Source of the DNA: Hoeflea marina
Lineage (GTDB): Bacteria; Pseudomonadota; Alphaproteobacteria; Rhizobiales; Rhizobiaceae
Assembly: GCF_003182275.1 (NCBI RefSeq)
Contig: NZ_QGTR01000007.1
Span: 124,001 to 188,000, forward strand
Reading direction: 5' to 3'
DNA length: 64,000 nucleotides
Shown here: in pieces, positions 33,579 through 41,806 of the stretch
How the letters are laid out: each line of letters opens with the position of its first letter
Numbering within the stretch: the first letter of the stretch is position 1
Made by a program: the position numbers and the translations under genes
Notes under the pieces: generated by a model
Databases searched by the model: none
Told to the model about the DNA's origin: nothing
What the model saw: the letters and a program-made list of their open reading frames with translations, nothing else

Positions 33579-35030
33579 TCAGTGGACGAGGACGTTGCGG
33601 AACTGCCAGGGATCGGACTCGTCGATGTCTTCCGGAAACAGGCCCGGCCGGCCGGTGAGCGGCGTCCAGTCGGTGTAGTGACCCTCGACGGGGCCGAGAT
33701 AGGGCATCTGCACTTCCAGGCAGCGCTTGTAGTCGACCTCGTCGGCCTCGACTATGCCGGCCTTGGGGTTTTCCAGGGCCCAGACCATTCCGGCGAGCAC
33801 GGCCGAGGTCACCTGCATGCCGGTGGCGTTCTGATAGGGAGCGATCTTGCGGGTTTCCTCGAGCGACAGGCGCGAGCCGTACCAGTAGGCGTTCTTGTCG
33901 TGGCCGTAGAGCAGCACGCCGAGTTCGTCGAGACCCTCGACCAGTTCGTTCTCGTCGAGCACGTGCAGCACCGGCTGGGCCGTGCCGCCATTGCCGAACA
34001 TTTCGTGCAGCGACAGCACCGCGTCATTGGCCGGATGATAGGCGTAATGACAGGTGGGACGGAAGGTGACGTCGCCGTCCTTGTCCTTGACGGTGAAGTA
34101 ATCCGCGATCGAGATCGATTCGTTGTGGGTGACGAGGAAGCCATACTGCGCCCCCGGCGTCGGGCACCAGGTGCGCACGCGGGTGTTGGCGCCGGGCTGC
34201 TCGAGATAGATCGCTGCCTTGCAGCCCTTCTTGTGCTTCTTGGCGTTCTTCGGCATCCATTTCTCATGCGTGCCCCAGCCGAGTTCGGCGGGCTGCAGTC
34301 CTTCGGAAATGAAGCCCTCGACCGACCAGGTGTTCCAGAACACGTTGAGCGGCTTGGGCTTCTTGGTCAGCTGCGTGTCGCGCTCGGCAATGTGCACGCC
34401 CTTGACTCCGACCTTCTTCATCAGCTTGGCCCAGCCTTCGCGGTCATGCTGATCGGGCTCGTCGAACTTGACGTCCAGGTCTTTGGCAAGGTTGACCAGC
34501 GCCTGCTTGACGAACCACGACACCATGCCGGGATTGGCGCCGCAGGTGGAGACCGCCGTGGTGCCGCCGGGGTTCTTCTTCTTCTCGTGGCGAAGCGTCT
34601 CGCGCAGCGCGTAGTTGGTGCGCTCGGAGTTCTTCATGTTCTTGTCGAAGTAGAAGCCCAGCCACGGCTCGACCACGGTGTCGATGTAGAGCACATCGAG
34701 CTTGCGGCAGAGCCTGATCAGGTCGACCGAGCCGGTGTCGACCGACAGATTGACGCAGAAGCCCTGGCCTCCGCCTTCGCTCAGCAGGGGCTTGAGCAGG
34801 TCCTTGTAGTTTTCCTTGGTGACATGAGCCTTAATGTGGCGGATGCCTGCGTCGGCAAGGATCTTCATGTCGGCGGCGTCGTCGCGCGGATCGATGACGA
34901 CCATCCGGCTCTTGTCGAAGCGGAAATGGCGCTCGATCAGCGGCAAGGTGCCGCGGCCGATCGATCCGAAGCCGATCATCACGATCGGTCCGGTGATGTC
35001 GCCGTAGACTGGGAAATCCTGTTTGGCCAT
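33579..35030 (-). CDS. hss: homospermidine synthase
   Basis: NAD+-dependent enzyme that makes sym-homospermidine from two putrescine molecules; this polyamine is characteristic of rhizobia and relatives. The 483 residues are full length. Rossmann motif VMIGFGSIGRGTLPL near 17-31; VVIDPRDD near 45; later segments VSTCGANPGMVSWF near 155 and WCPTPGAQYGF near 279 are typical. ATG 35030 is used, with GGAG six bases upstream; an ATG four codons earlier is possible. It has its own intergenic region of about 180 bases towards the TIR genes. Confidence 0.95.
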   Translation of the reverse strand: MAKQDFPVYGDITGPIVMIGFGSIGRGTLPLIERHFRFDKSRMVVIDPRDDAADMKILADAGIRHIKAHVTKENYKDLLKPLLSEGGGQGFCVNLSVDTGSVDLIRLCRKLDVLYIDTVVEPWLGFYFDKNMKNSERTNYALRETLRHEKKKNPGGTTAVSTCGANPGMVSWFVKQALVNLAKDLDVKFDEPDQHDREGWAKLMKKVGVKGVHIAERDTQLTKKPKPLNVFWNTWSVEGFISEGLQPAELGWGTHEKWMPKNAKKHKKGCKAAIYLEQPGANTRVRTWCPTPGAQYGFLVTHNESISIADYFTVKDKDGDVTFRPTCHYAYHPANDAVLSLHEMFGNGGTAQPVLHVLDENELVEGLDELGVLLYGHDKNAYWYGSRLSLEETRKIAPYQNATGMQVTSAVLAGMVWALENPKAGIVEADEVDYKRCLEVQMPYLGPVEGHYTDWTPLTGRPGLFPEDIDESDPWQFRNVLVH

Positions 35031-35212
35031 CTCATGCTCCATGAATTCGGGCGCCGGGAAAACCGCAGCGCAACAGCGGCGGCGTAAACCACATTTCGGC
35101 GTCACAATAAAGCGGATTCGGGATTTGCCCTCCCTGGCGCGTCGGCGGTTATGGGGGTGACCCCGACCTCAATCGCGCCTGCCGTCACGGCGGCCGCATA
35201 AGATTTTCCACA

Positions 35213-35623
35213 TCAGCTCGCCAAGGCCAAGGCGTCGATCAGGGCGTCTTCCCGCATGGTGCTGGCATCAATCACCGCAGAATCGGTCAGACGGCGGGCG
35301 AAACCGGCATTCGAAGCGCGAGAGGAATCCGGCATGACCGCCACAATGTGTTTTCCCAGTGCCCGTGCCGCGCCCAACTCGGCAAGCGCATTTTTTCCGT
35401 CGCCCTCGCGGGCGGGGACGATGAAGATCATGCTACGGGCGTTCTCAAGGTCGCGGAAAATGGTGTCCTGACTATCCGCGCCGTGCTCGATGGCCGATTC
35501 CCAGTCAATCACCGCAAGTCCGCGCTGCCGGAGGAGCTTGGAAATATGATGAGCGAATGCCCTGTCGGCGTGGCTGTAGGAAAGGAAGTAGCCCTTGTCC
35601 GGAAACCTGCTCTGGTCCTTCAT
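35213..35623 (-). CDS. small TIR-domain protein, downstream gene of a pair
   Basis: 136 residues made of a single TIR fold. It begins GYFLSYSHADRAFAHHISK near 11; the box with the conserved glutamate is NALAELGAARALGKHIVAV near 78. Standalone TIR proteins of bacteria either degrade NAD+ or make signalling nucleotides from it, mostly in phage defence; which applies here is unknown. It starts inside the stop codon of the upstream TIR gene (ATGA), so both are translated together. The local GC content looks lower than in the neighbours, which suggests acquisition. No membrane segment or effector domain is present. Confidence 0.8.
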   Translation of the reverse strand: MKDQSRFPDKGYFLSYSHADRAFAHHISKLLRQRGLAVIDWESAIEHGADSQDTIFRDLENARSMIFIVPAREGDGKNALAELGAARALGKHIVAVMPDSSRASNAGFARRLTDSAVIDASTMREDALIDALALAS

Positions 35624-36027
35624 GGCCGAACCTTTTCAAGTCGATCCTTAAGCTCGTCAAAATAAGATTCGAGATCGTTGATGTCCACTGCATTCTTGGC
35701 TTTGAGAAAGGCCAAGCCTCCGCGCTCCGCATCGATCGTGGACAACGCCACCGAATAGAGTGCGGTCACGATACGCAGCCCAAGCCCTCGCGCCGCGCCG
35801 ATTTCGACCCATAGCCAGTTTCGGTCGATGGCCCATGGCGTGAAGAGGGCAAACAATTCGTCGCATTTCGGCAGTTCGGTGAAGATACGATCCTCAATAT
35901 CGTCGCCCTTCTCGATATCATTTGTGTCCATGAAGGTCTCCGCGCCAAGAGCGCGGACGCGACGTTCGATCTGAGACGCCAGCCATCGGTCTGCCCAAGC
36001 GTGCGAAATGAAGATCTTGTAGCCCAT
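35620..36027 (-). CDS. small TIR-domain protein, upstream gene of a pair
   Basis: 135 residues from ATG 36027, which follows AAGGGGGCAGC. A complete TIR fold: KIFISHAWADRWLASQIERR near 4, LGAETFMDTNDIEKGDD near 27, and NWLWVEIGAARGLGLRIV near 69, where a WxxxE glutamate is the likely catalytic residue of NADase-type TIRs. Its stop overlaps the start of the second TIR gene. The two proteins are clearly different (not a recent duplication), so a heteromeric sensor and enzyme pair is plausible. GC is visibly lower than in hss and pabC on either side. Confidence 0.82.
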   Translation of the reverse strand: MGYKIFISHAWADRWLASQIERRVRALGAETFMDTNDIEKGDDIEDRIFTELPKCDELFALFTPWAIDRNWLWVEIGAARGLGLRIVTALYSVALSTIDAERGGLAFLKAKNAVDINDLESYFDELKDRLEKVRP

Positions 36028-36095
36028 GCTGCCCCCTTGAGGACAGGATTCCATGACCGGAGGTGACAGTCCAGCTCTTCGGGGCACGCCTGTGA

Positions 36096-36764
36096 CTATC
36101 GCTGCTTCTCATGGGCCACAGCGATCGCTTCGGCCCTCGTCTGCTCCTCGATGAACTCGGCGCGGATCAATCCGCGCAGGGAGTTGCCGACATAGAGCGG
36201 TCGGCCGACGAGATCGGCGGGCAGCAGCACCCGGCTCATGGCCTTGCGCTCGCGGATCATCTCGGCCCGCAGCACGCCGGGCAGCAGACCGCTGGACAGA
36301 GCCGGCGTCAGAAAAGTGCCGTCGCCGCATCCGACGAAGAGGTTGGTGATGGTGCCCTCGCAGAGTTCGCCGCGCTCGTTGAGCATGAGCACCTCGTCGG
36401 CCTCCTCCGGCTTGAACTCGGCGCGTGCCGCTTCGTAGGGTTCCCGGCGCGAGGTCTTGTGGCGGTAGAGCGAATCCTCGGAGTTGAGGCGAGCGGAAGC
36501 GAGGCGGAGCTTCCAGACGGTTCCCTCCGGCAGCGGCGCGAAAGGGCTGGTGGTGATCTCGATCCTGCCGCGGAAGTTCATCGACATCCGCACGCGCAGG
36601 GGCGTGTCGCCGGTCTCCAGCGCGTCGAGCAGGGCAGGGGCGTCGGTCGGCTGGCGAAAGCCCAGCGCATCGGCTGACCGGGACAGGCGCCGCAGATGCT
36701 GGTCGAGGCGGACAAAGCCGGTCTGCGGCTCCCAGCGAAACGTTTCAATCAAGGTGAATTGCAT
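36096..36764 (-). CDS. pabC: aminodeoxychorismate lyase, class IV aminotransferase family
   Basis: Probably converts aminodeoxychorismate to p-aminobenzoate and pyruvate for folate. The 222 residues are short for the family, but the PLP lysine lies in LYRHKTSRREPY near 98, followed by EVLMLNERGELCEGTITNLF near 120 and the end segment VGNSLRGLIRAEF. It starts 20 bases inside the 3' end of pabB in another frame, so the order pabB-pabC reflects translational coupling. It is upstream of the inserted-looking TIR pair. Confidence 0.87.
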   Translation of the reverse strand: MQFTLIETFRWEPQTGFVRLDQHLRRLSRSADALGFRQPTDAPALLDALETGDTPLRVRMSMNFRGRIEITTSPFAPLPEGTVWKLRLASARLNSEDSLYRHKTSRREPYEAARAEFKPEEADEVLMLNERGELCEGTITNLFVGCGDGTFLTPALSSGLLPGVLRAEMIRERKAMSRVLLPADLVGRPLYVGNSLRGLIRAEFIEEQTRAEAIAVAHEKQR

Positions 36765-37908
36765 CGCGTTCCACCGCAAAACGGGCCTTCAGAAGGCATT
36801 CCTCGTATTCGGCCTCGGCACTTGAATCGAAGACGATGCCGCCGCCGACATTGAATACGGCCCGGGCGTCGTTGAAAAGGGTCAGCGTGCGGATCGCCAC
36901 AGAGAAGGCCATCGGACCGGCGGGGTCGATCCAGCCGATGGCGCCGCAATAGGCGTCGCGCGGCCCGGTCTCGAGGTCATGGAGGATCTGCATGGCGCGC
37001 AGCTTCGGCGCTCCGGTGATCGAGCCGCAGGGAAAGAGGGCGGCGAGGATATTCGGAACGGAGACGCCGGGTGACAGCCTGGCGCGGACGTGGCTCACCA
37101 TCTGGTGCACCGTCGGATAGGTCTCGATGTCGAACAGGCGGGGCACGGACACGCTGCCGACCTCGGCGATGCGCGAGATATCGTTGCGCAGCAGATCCAC
37201 GATCATGCGGTTTTCGACCTGGGTCTTCTCGTCACCGCGCATGGCCGCGATGATGGCGATGTCTTCTTCGACCGTGGCGCCGCGGGCGGCCGTGCCCTTC
37301 ATCGGGTGGGTTTCGATGACACCATGGTCATCGACGGAGAAGAACAGTTCCGGCGACCGCGACAGGACAACCGGGCCGCCGAGTTCGATCAGGGCGCCGT
37401 GGCGAACGGGCTGGCGCTCGATGAGCGACCAGAAGGCGGAGCGGGCGTCGCCGTGCCAGGTTGCGGTGATCGGCATCGTCAGATTGGCCTGATAGCAGTC
37501 GCCGCGGCGCAGATGCCCGTGCAGGCGGTCAAAGCGGATCCGGTAGGCTTCGAGATCCCAGGCGGCCCGGACATCGGTCAGGAAAGGGCGGGCGGCAGGC
37601 TCCGCCGGCGGCTGGGCCAGCGGATGTTCGTTTCCGGCCGGAGCGTCGAAGACCCCGAAGCAGGCCAGCGGCGTTTCGCGATGATCCCGGATCAGCGGCC
37701 TGAGCTTGTCCTCGAAGTCGAAGCCCGCCTCGTAGGACAGGTAGCCCGCCAGCCATCGCCCGTCCGCCCGGGCATTCTCCAGGCGCGCCAGAGCAACCGG
37801 AAGCTCGTCCGCGGTGCGTGCCATGATCAGATCCCGCGGCCTGGTGAAAACCATGCAGTGGCCGGAGATGTCGTTGCGAAAGAGGGCTCGGGAACGGTCC
37901 ATTGCCAT
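36745..37908 (-). CDS. pabB: aminodeoxychorismate synthase component I
   Basis: Aminates chorismate to 4-amino-4-deoxychorismate, in partnership with a glutaminase subunit that is not in the window. The 387 residues carry the chorismate-binding domain: GDCYQANLTMPI near 130, HPMKGTAARG near 212, RMIVDLLRNDISRI near 245, LFPCGSITGAPKLRAM near 305 and NVGGGIVFDSSAEAEYEE near 355. Start at 37908 or two codons later. It lies 16 bases after pepF and overlaps pabC, so pepF-pabB-pabC is likely one transcript. Confidence 0.93.
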   Translation of the reverse strand: MAMDRSRALFRNDISGHCMVFTRPRDLIMARTADELPVALARLENARADGRWLAGYLSYEAGFDFEDKLRPLIRDHRETPLACFGVFDAPAGNEHPLAQPPAEPAARPFLTDVRAAWDLEAYRIRFDRLHGHLRRGDCYQANLTMPITATWHGDARSAFWSLIERQPVRHGALIELGGPVVLSRSPELFFSVDDHGVIETHPMKGTAARGATVEEDIAIIAAMRGDEKTQVENRMIVDLLRNDISRIAEVGSVSVPRLFDIETYPTVHQMVSHVRARLSPGVSVPNILAALFPCGSITGAPKLRAMQILHDLETGPRDAYCGAIGWIDPAGPMAFSVAIRTLTLFNDARAVFNVGGGIVFDSSAEAEYEECLLKARFAVERDAIHLD

Positions 37909-37924
37909 GGCCGGGATGCCGCGG

Positions 37925-39775
37925 TCAGCCGGCCTCCATCGCCTCGAGCTCGTCGATCAGGCCTTCCAGCATCGACAGGCCGCGGGCCCAGAATCCGGGA
38001 TCGGAGGCATCCAGACCGAAGGGCGCCAGCAGCTCGGAATGATGCTTGCTGCCGCCGGCCCTGAGCATGTCGAAATAGCGCTGATGAAAGCCCTCTGGTG
38101 CGTTCTGGTAGACGGCGTAGAGCGAATTGACCAGGCAATCGCCGAAGGCATAGGCGTAGACATAGAAGGGCGAATGGATGAAATGCGGGATATAGGCCCA
38201 GAAGGTCTCGTAGCCCTCCGAAAGATTGACGGATGGGCCGATGCTCTCGGCCTGCACGTCGAGCCAGAGCTGGCCCAGCTGCTCAGAGGTCAGTTCCCCT
38301 TCGCGGCGGGCGGTGTGGACCCGGCGCTCGAACTCGTAGAAGGCGATCTGGCGCACGACCGTGTTGATCATGTCCTCGACCTTCTGCGCCAGCATGGCCT
38401 TGCGCTCGCGCTTGTCGCGGGTGGCGGCAAGCAGCGCCCGGAAGGTGAGCATCTCACCGAACACCGAGGCGGTTTCGGCCAGCGTCAGGGGAGTGGAGGC
38501 CATCAGCGCGCCCTGCGAGCCTGCCAGCACCTGATGGACGCCGTGGCCGAGCTCATGGGCGAGCGTCATGACGTCGCGCGGCTTGCCCATGTAGTTGACG
38601 AGCACATAGGGATGGGCCGAGGGGACTGTGGGGTGGGCAAAGGCACCGGGTGCCTTGCCCGGCCGGACGGGCGCATCGATCCAGTTCCGGTCGAAGAACT
38701 GGCGCGCAATGTCGGCCATTTCCGGCGCGAATCCGTGATAGGCCGACAGCACCGTGTCGCGGGCCTGGTCCCAGGGAATGATCCGGTCGGAGGTCTCGGG
38801 CAGGGGCGCATTGCGATCCCAGAACTCGAGCTTTTCGAGGCCGAGCCACCGGGCCTTCATGGCGTAGTAGCGGTGCGCCAGCCGGGGGCTGGCCTCACGC
38901 ACGGCCTGGGCCAGGGCATCGACCACGGACCGCTCGACCCGGTTGGCCAGATGGCGGCTGTCGGCGATGTCCTCGAAGCCGCGCCAGCGATCGGAAATCT
39001 CCTTGTCCTTGGCCAGCGTGTTGGTGATCAGCGTGAAGGTCCGGATATTGGTCCTGAAGGTCGCGGCCAGAGCCATGGCGGCGCTTTTCCGCTTGTTCCG
39101 GTCGGCGTCCTGAAGCATCGACAGAGCCGGCTCCAGCGACAGCTTCTCGCCGTCGATCTCGAACTGCAGCGCGCTCATGGTCTCGTCGAACAGCCGGTTC
39201 CAGGCGCCGTGACCGGTCATGGACTTTTCGTGAAACAGCTGCTCGATGCGGTCTTCCAGCTGGTAGGGCTTGTCGAGACGGAGGTCGATCACCCAGGGCT
39301 TGTAGTGGGCCGCAAGCGCGTCATGGGAAAAGCTCGTTTCCACCAGTGCGTCGTCGAGCCGGTTGAGTTCCAGCGAGAAGAACAGCAGATGGGCGGTCGC
39401 GTCGGTGATGGCTCCCTGCACGTCGCCGTAAACCTTGGCGGCCGCGGTGTCCGAGGTGTCGGCGAAATAGTTCAGCCCGGCATAGGAGATGATGCGGCCC
39501 ATCAGTTCTTCCAGGGCTTCGTAGTCGGCGATCGCGGCGCCCAACCCGTCGGCGCCGGAGGTTGCGGCGGCGTCGGCGAGCTTGCCCTTCCAACGGCTCT
39601 CGAAGGCCTTGGACCGGGACAGGGAAGCCGCAAGATCGCGCTTGAATTCCGGCGTGGCCGCGCCGGGATAGAGATCGGCCAGGTTCCAGGACGGCAGGGC
39701 GCCAAGGGTGGGGCGGGTGCCGGCTTCCGCTGCGGCAGCCCGGGACATGGTCGTGGCAGGGCGATGTCTCAACAT
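37925..39775 (-). CDS. pepF: oligoendopeptidase F, M3 metallopeptidase
   Basis: Cytosolic zinc peptidase that degrades short peptides. 616 residues from ATG 39775, which has GAGGAA 8 bases upstream. The zinc motif HELGHGVH is near residue 395, with the third ligand glutamate about 25 residues later in TLAETASVFGEML. The end segment HFIHSPFYVYAYAFGDCL near 530 is typical of the PepF group. Domain boundaries: N-terminal oligo_F domain about 110-180, catalytic domain about 200-590. It precedes pabB on the same strand. Confidence 0.94.
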   Translation of the reverse strand: MLRHRPATTMSRAAAAEAGTRPTLGALPSWNLADLYPGAATPEFKRDLAASLSRSKAFESRWKGKLADAAATSGADGLGAAIADYEALEELMGRIISYAGLNYFADTSDTAAAKVYGDVQGAITDATAHLLFFSLELNRLDDALVETSFSHDALAAHYKPWVIDLRLDKPYQLEDRIEQLFHEKSMTGHGAWNRLFDETMSALQFEIDGEKLSLEPALSMLQDADRNKRKSAAMALAATFRTNIRTFTLITNTLAKDKEISDRWRGFEDIADSRHLANRVERSVVDALAQAVREASPRLAHRYYAMKARWLGLEKLEFWDRNAPLPETSDRIIPWDQARDTVLSAYHGFAPEMADIARQFFDRNWIDAPVRPGKAPGAFAHPTVPSAHPYVLVNYMGKPRDVMTLAHELGHGVHQVLAGSQGALMASTPLTLAETASVFGEMLTFRALLAATRDKRERKAMLAQKVEDMINTVVRQIAFYEFERRVHTARREGELTSEQLGQLWLDVQAESIGPSVNLSEGYETFWAYIPHFIHSPFYVYAYAFGDCLVNSLYAVYQNAPEGFHQRYFDMLRAGGSKHHSELLAPFGLDASDPGFWARGLSMLEGLIDELEAMEAG

Positions 39776-39951
39776 GATCCAATTCCTCGTTGGGAACGCG
39801 GTCGAAACCGCGGATTCGGCGTCCATGGGGTTTTGCGGCAAGGGTCCCTAAAATGCAATCTTTTCCCGAAATGCGATTTTCAGCCTTTGCTGGCATCGTG
39901 CAACGCGGTGGCCGAGCCTGCTGCCATGCCGATTCACGCTACGGGGTGCCC

Positions 39952-41517
39952 ATGTCTGTTACCAGTCGAATTCTCATCGTCGATGACGACCCGGTCCAAC
40001 GCCGCCTGCTCAAGGCGGCCGTGGAGCGCGCCGGATATGTGGCGGTTCTGGCATTCGACGGAGCGGCGGCGCTGGAGCTGCTCTCCGACACCGCGCAGCC
40101 GGTCGAGGCGGTGGTGCTCGACCTGATGATGCCGGGAATGGACGGCATCGAGGTGATGGCCGCCATGACCGCCGCCGGGCTGAGGCAGCCGGTCGTCGTC
40201 CAGACCGGGCAGGGCGGCATCGACACGGTCGTCCGGGCCATGCGCGCCGGCGCCTTCGATTTCGTCGTCAAGCCGGTCTCGCCGGAGCGGCTGGCCCATG
40301 CGCTGGCGATCGCGCTGCGATCGACCCAGGCCGAGCCGGTGCGGCCCGGTGTCGCCAAGGAAGGCTTCGGCACCATCATCGCCGCCAGCCCGGCGATGGA
40401 GCGCGTGCTGCAGCTGGCGCGGCGGGCGGCGAACTCCGATATTCCCGTGGTGCTGGAAGGCGAGTCCGGCGTCGGCAAGGAAATGATCGCCCGCGCCATT
40501 CAGTCCGAAAGCAACCGGCGGTCCAAGGCCTTCGTCACGGTCAATTGCGGGGCCATCCCGGCCAATCTGGTGGAAAGCATCCTGTTCGGCCATGAGAAGG
40601 GCGCGTTCACGGGTGCGGCGGAGAAGCACCAGGGCAAATTCGTGGAGGCGGACCGCGGGACACTGTTCCTTGATGAAATCGGCGATCTTCCCGCCGACAT
40701 CCAGGTCAAGCTGCTGCGCGCGGTGCAACTTGGGGAGATCGAGACCGTCGGCGCACGGCTGCCGAGGAAGGTCGACATCCGGCTGATCTCGGCGACCAAC
40801 AAGGACCTGATCGAAGAGGTGAAGGCGGAGCGCTTCCGGGAGGATCTCTATTACCGCCTCAATGTGTTCCCGATCCACGTGCCGGCCCTGCGTCGCCGCA
40901 AGGAAGACATACCGCAACTGGTTCGGCATTTTGCGATGCGTTTCTCCGAGATGACCGGCCGGACCGGATCCGTCGGCGTCAGCGCCGAAACCCTGGCGAT
41001 GCTCACAGGCTACGACTGGCCCGGCAACATCCGGGAGCTCGAGAACGCCATCCACCGGGCGGTGGTGCTGTGCGATACCGGCATGCTGACGCCCGACCTG
41101 TTTCCGCAGATTGCCGCGCAGAGGCCGGGCTACGACCTGAGACTTGATCCGGCCGTGGCGGAGAGCTTTGCCAAGCTTGCGTCCTTCGCCCAGGCCGAGG
41201 ATGTCCCGGGAGGCAGCCCGGCCGATATCTCCTCGCCCGTCGGAGGCGCCCGCGATGTCGTTTCCATCGAGCCCGAGAGGCCGGGATCCGGCCATGACGG
41301 GCCGGATCTGGGTCAGGCCGTGCTGGCCACCAGTCCGGACGGCGAAGTGAGAGCGCTGGCAGAGGTGGAGGAGGAACTGATCCGCTTCGCACTGGCCTTC
41401 TACAACGGGCAGATGAGCGAGGTCGCCCGCCGCCTCGGAATCGGCCGCTCGACCCTCTACCGCAAGCTGAAGGACTATTCGATCGATCCGGAGAATCCGG
41501 TGCGAACCGCAGCCTGA
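39952..41517 (+). CDS. sigma-54-dependent response regulator, NtrC/DctD class
   Basis: 521 residues with three domains. Receiver (1-120): phosphoacceptor Asp57 in VVLDLMMPGMDG, lysine in VVKPVSPERL. AAA+ domain (about 140-370): Walker A GESGVGKE (170-177), sigma-54 contact loop GAFTGA (217-222) and Walker B GTLFLDEIG. Fis-type helix-turn-helix at the C-terminus (about 475-515, EVARRLGIGRSTLYRKLKDY). The long linker (about 380-460) is rich in Pro, Ser and Asp. No histidine kinase gene is adjacent. It is divergent from pepF, and the 175-base gap should contain both promoters. Confidence 0.95.
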   Translation: MSVTSRILIVDDDPVQRRLLKAAVERAGYVAVLAFDGAAALELLSDTAQPVEAVVLDLMMPGMDGIEVMAAMTAAGLRQPVVVQTGQGGIDTVVRAMRAGAFDFVVKPVSPERLAHALAIALRSTQAEPVRPGVAKEGFGTIIAASPAMERVLQLARRAANSDIPVVLEGESGVGKEMIARAIQSESNRRSKAFVTVNCGAIPANLVESILFGHEKGAFTGAAEKHQGKFVEADRGTLFLDEIGDLPADIQVKLLRAVQLGEIETVGARLPRKVDIRLISATNKDLIEEVKAERFREDLYYRLNVFPIHVPALRRRKEDIPQLVRHFAMRFSEMTGRTGSVGVSAETLAMLTGYDWPGNIRELENAIHRAVVLCDTGMLTPDLFPQIAAQRPGYDLRLDPAVAESFAKLASFAQAEDVPGGSPADISSPVGGARDVVSIEPERPGSGHDGPDLGQAVLATSPDGEVRALAEVEEELIRFALAFYNGQMSEVARRLGIGRSTLYRKLKDYSIDPENPVRTAA

Positions 41518-41806
41518 CCAAAAGACGCCGCTGACGAGATTCCTGTGGCCGGATTGATCTGGTTCATTCCTTGTTAGTGTTTGATTCACTATAAATGGTT
41601 CTGTTCGATGCCATGGCGGCGTAATGCGGGTTCGTGTGACCTTTTTGCCATGGTGTCACCGCATTTGTCTCTCATCTGGAGACAAAGGCGGATCATTCCG
41701 ATACTCGGGGACAGAATTGGCAATAGCAGCGACAATCCAGCGATCCATCGCCGTGGCCCAAGCGGCCCCGATCTCTCGCGCGTTTCGGGTAGCCGGGGCG
41801 CGTGTG

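Noticed and set aside
35213-36027. Thoeris defence system
   Set aside because: A TIR protein alone would fit ThsB, but no ThsA-like SIR2 or SLOG effector is adjacent. hss and pabC flank the pair directly.
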